Assembly: GCA_017880945.1 (NCBI GenBank)
Contig: JADGRM010000080.1
Span: 1-9,023, forward strand
Direction: 5' to 3'
DNA: 9,023 nt
Origin: Gallionella sp.
Lineage (GTDB): Bacteria > Pseudomonadota > Gammaproteobacteria > Burkholderiales > Gallionellaceae
Part shown: in pieces, positions 7,663 through 9,023 of the stretch
How positions within the stretch are numbered: position 1 is the stretch's first letter
Layout: every line of letters starts with the position of its first letter
Translations under genes and position numbers: made by a program
The notes under the pieces: model-generated
Told to the model about the DNA's origin: nothing
The model's input: only the letters and a program-made list of their open reading frames with translations
Database searches by the model: none

Positions 7663-7722
7663 CAACTGAAACGGGGATGGCCATCCCCAAACTCCGTCCT
7701 GTTTCGCAACAGGTTCTAGTTG
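7663..7722. repeat. Two adjacent palindromes within an outer inverted repeat
   Basis: The first palindrome is a perfect 16-mer, GGGGATGGCCATCCCC (7673-7688). The second is a hairpin, CCTGTT (7698-7703) with AACAGG (7708-7713) and loop TCGC. CAACT (7663-7667) and AGTTG (7718-7722) flank the whole block, so it could fold as an outer stem with two inner hairpins. No T-run follows. The block may be an operator, a structured RNA or a remnant of a repeat; the sequence does not decide. The rest of 7657-7848 holds only a doubtful 23-codon ORF at 7768-7839. Confidence 0.45.
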
Positions 7723-7848
7723 CCCACACTTTGCGGTAAGCTGAGCTCCTCATTCCGCGAGGGGCTTATGCGCAATCGTCCGGGAACACACCAGCAAGAT
7801 GTCACGCATCCGCGCCTGAAGAAAGCCCGGATTCGCTAAGCGCACATC

Positions 7849-9023
7849 ATGAACCCGCACCGTCACACGATCGAAGAATTCTATGCGCATCTGCACAGCA
7901 GTGCGCAGGGGCTGACGCAGGCCGAGGCTGTGCAGCGCCTGGCAAGGTATGGCGCCAACCAGCTTGAAAAGATCACCGAACAGTCATTCGTCGGCAAGCT
8001 GCTCAAGGAATTCACCCACTTCTTCGCGCTGATCCTGTGGCTGGCCGCCGCGCTGGCTTTCGTCGCCGAGTGGAAAAGTCCCGGGCAGGGCATGGCGACG
8101 CTGGGCTATGCGGTGCTCGGCGTGATTCTGGTCAACGGGCTGTTCTCGTTCTGGCAGGAATACCGCGCCGAAAAAGCGCTGGCCGCGTTGCGCAATCTGC
8201 TGCCGCACCACACCAACGCGTTGCGCGACGGCCGTGCGGTGCAAGTACTGGTGCCGGAACTGGTGCCGGGCGATGTGGTGCTGCTCGCGGCGGGTGACGA
8301 TGTGCCCGCCGATTGCCGCTTGATCGAAGCGTCCGGGGTGCGCGTCAACACCGCCAATCTCACCGGCGAATCAAAACCGATGGCGCGCGATGCGTCCGTT
8401 GAACTCGAGGAGCAGGCCGCATTGCGGCGCAACATCCTGAATGCCGGCACCTCGCTGATCTCGGGCGAGGCGAAAGCGATGGTGTACGCCACCGGCATGC
8501 ACACCGAATTCGGCAACATCGCGCGCCTGACGCAAACCGCGCGCGAGCCGCTGTCGCCGCTGCAAATAGAGATCGCGCGGCTGTCACGGCTGGTTGCGCT
8601 GTTCTCCACCTTGCTCGGCGCGGTGTTCTTCCTGATCGGCCAGGTGATCGGTTTGTCGTTCTGGGAAAACCTGGTGTTCGCGATCGGTATCATCGTCGCG
8701 AATGTGCCGGAAGGATTGTTGCCTGAAGTTACTTTGTCACTGGCGATGGCGACGCAGCGCATGGCGAAGAAGAACGCACTGGTGCGCCATCTGCCCGCCG
8801 TGGAAACGCTGGGTGCGGCCAGCGTGATCTGCAGCGACAAGACCGGCACGCTGACGCAAAATCGCATGAGCATCCGGCAGGTATTTTATTCGGGCGCACT
8901 GCACGCGCCTGACGAGTTGACGACTCCGGACGAGTTGATCGGGGCCGAGCCGCTGTTTGCCATCATGCGCCATTGCCATGAGCTGCGCCGCGTCGAGCAA
9001 AACGGGCATGCGGTGTGGATGGG
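7849..9023 (+). CDS. P2-type cation-transporting ATPase, N-terminal part (truncated by window edge)
   Basis: This is an inner-membrane ion pump driven by ATP through a phospho-aspartate intermediate. Only the first 391 codons are present. Visible parts, in order, are: a cation-ATPase N-terminal domain (about 5-50, with GLTQAEA and RYGANQL); helices M1 (58-75) and M2 (84-102); an actuator domain with TGES at 172-175; M3 (about 248-270); M4 (about 275-300) with PEGLL at 287-291; and the phosphorylation motif DKTGT with Asp330. The stretch from PEGLL through VETLG to SDKTGTLTQNRM resembles Na+/K+-ATPase and related P2 pumps more than Ca2+ pumps of the SERCA type, which carry PEGLP. It lacks the CPx motif and N-terminal metal-binding domains of heavy-metal P1B pumps. 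ATG 7849 is the first start after an in-frame TAA (7837-7839) and fits the family N-terminus, but no strong ribosome binding site precedes it. The transported ion cannot be set from this part. Confidence 0.92.
   Translation, partial: MNPHRHTIEEFYAHLHSSAQGLTQAEAVQRLARYGANQLEKITEQSFVGKLLKEFTHFFALILWLAAALAFVAEWKSPGQGMATLGYAVLGVILVNGLFSFWQEYRAEKALAALRNLLPHHTNALRDGRAVQVLVPELVPGDVVLLAAGDDVPADCRLIEASGVRVNTANLTGESKPMARDASVELEEQAALRRNILNAGTSLISGEAKAMVYATGMHTEFGNIARLTQTAREPLSPLQIEIARLSRLVALFSTLLGAVFFLIGQVIGLSFWENLVFAIGIIVANVPEGLLPEVTLSLAMATQRMAKKNALVRHLPAVETLGAASVICSDKTGTLTQNRMSIRQVFYSGALHAPDELTTPDELIGAEPLFAIMRHCHELRRVEQNGHAVWM

Noticed and set aside
8106..8873. 255-codon open frame on the - strand near the right end
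   Set aside because: It lies opposite the ATPase TGES, PEGLL and DKTGT motifs, which are clearly the coding strand.

Overview
The window reads as a slice of the chromosome of a moderately GC-rich betaproteobacterium. The best guess is the Nitrosomonadales/Gallionellaceae neighbourhood, based on the style of the proteins, the gltB-gltD-hemE order and the GTAG-headed palindromic repeats; this is inference and no marker gene is present. All genes run on the + strand. The content is mainly core metabolism. I find no mobile element with its own gene, no CRISPR array, no tRNA or rRNA, and no new multi-gene system.

Layout. Positions 1-242 hold no gene. They contain a pair of facing REP-type hairpins (28-90), a plausible sigma70 promoter (133-161) and a hairpin plus T-run (191-214) just ahead of gltB, which may be an attenuator. 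gltB (best start GTG 243, end 4910) encodes the large subunit of glutamate synthase. gltD (4910-6364) encodes the small subunit; its ATG overlaps the gltB stop in TAATG and follows an almost perfect ribosome binding site. The 178-base gap before hemE carries a long imperfect hairpin (6408-6474) built from 9-base units. hemE (6543-7607) encodes uroporphyrinogen decarboxylase and ends in a good intrinsic terminator (7608-7656). Positions 7657-7848 hold palindromes and one doubtful 23-codon ORF. From 7849 to the window edge runs the 5' part of a P2-type cation-transporting ATPase gene, cut off after 391 codons.

How the genes work together. GltB and GltD form the alpha-beta NADPH glutamate synthase, which turns 2-oxoglutarate plus glutamine into two glutamates and so completes ammonium assimilation with glutamine synthetase. 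HemE acts in tetrapyrrole synthesis, decarboxylating uroporphyrinogen III to coproporphyrinogen III. Glutamate is the precursor of that pathway through the C5 route in most proteobacteria outside the alpha group, so the linkage makes metabolic sense, although the hairpin-bearing gap suggests hemE is not simply the third gene of a tight operon. The ATPase lies beyond the terminator and is probably a separate transcription unit.

The observations most worth following up lie between the genes: the two REP units whose stems differ by compensatory changes, the 9-base-unit hairpin, the possible gltB leader attenuator, and the two-hairpin block before the ATPase.
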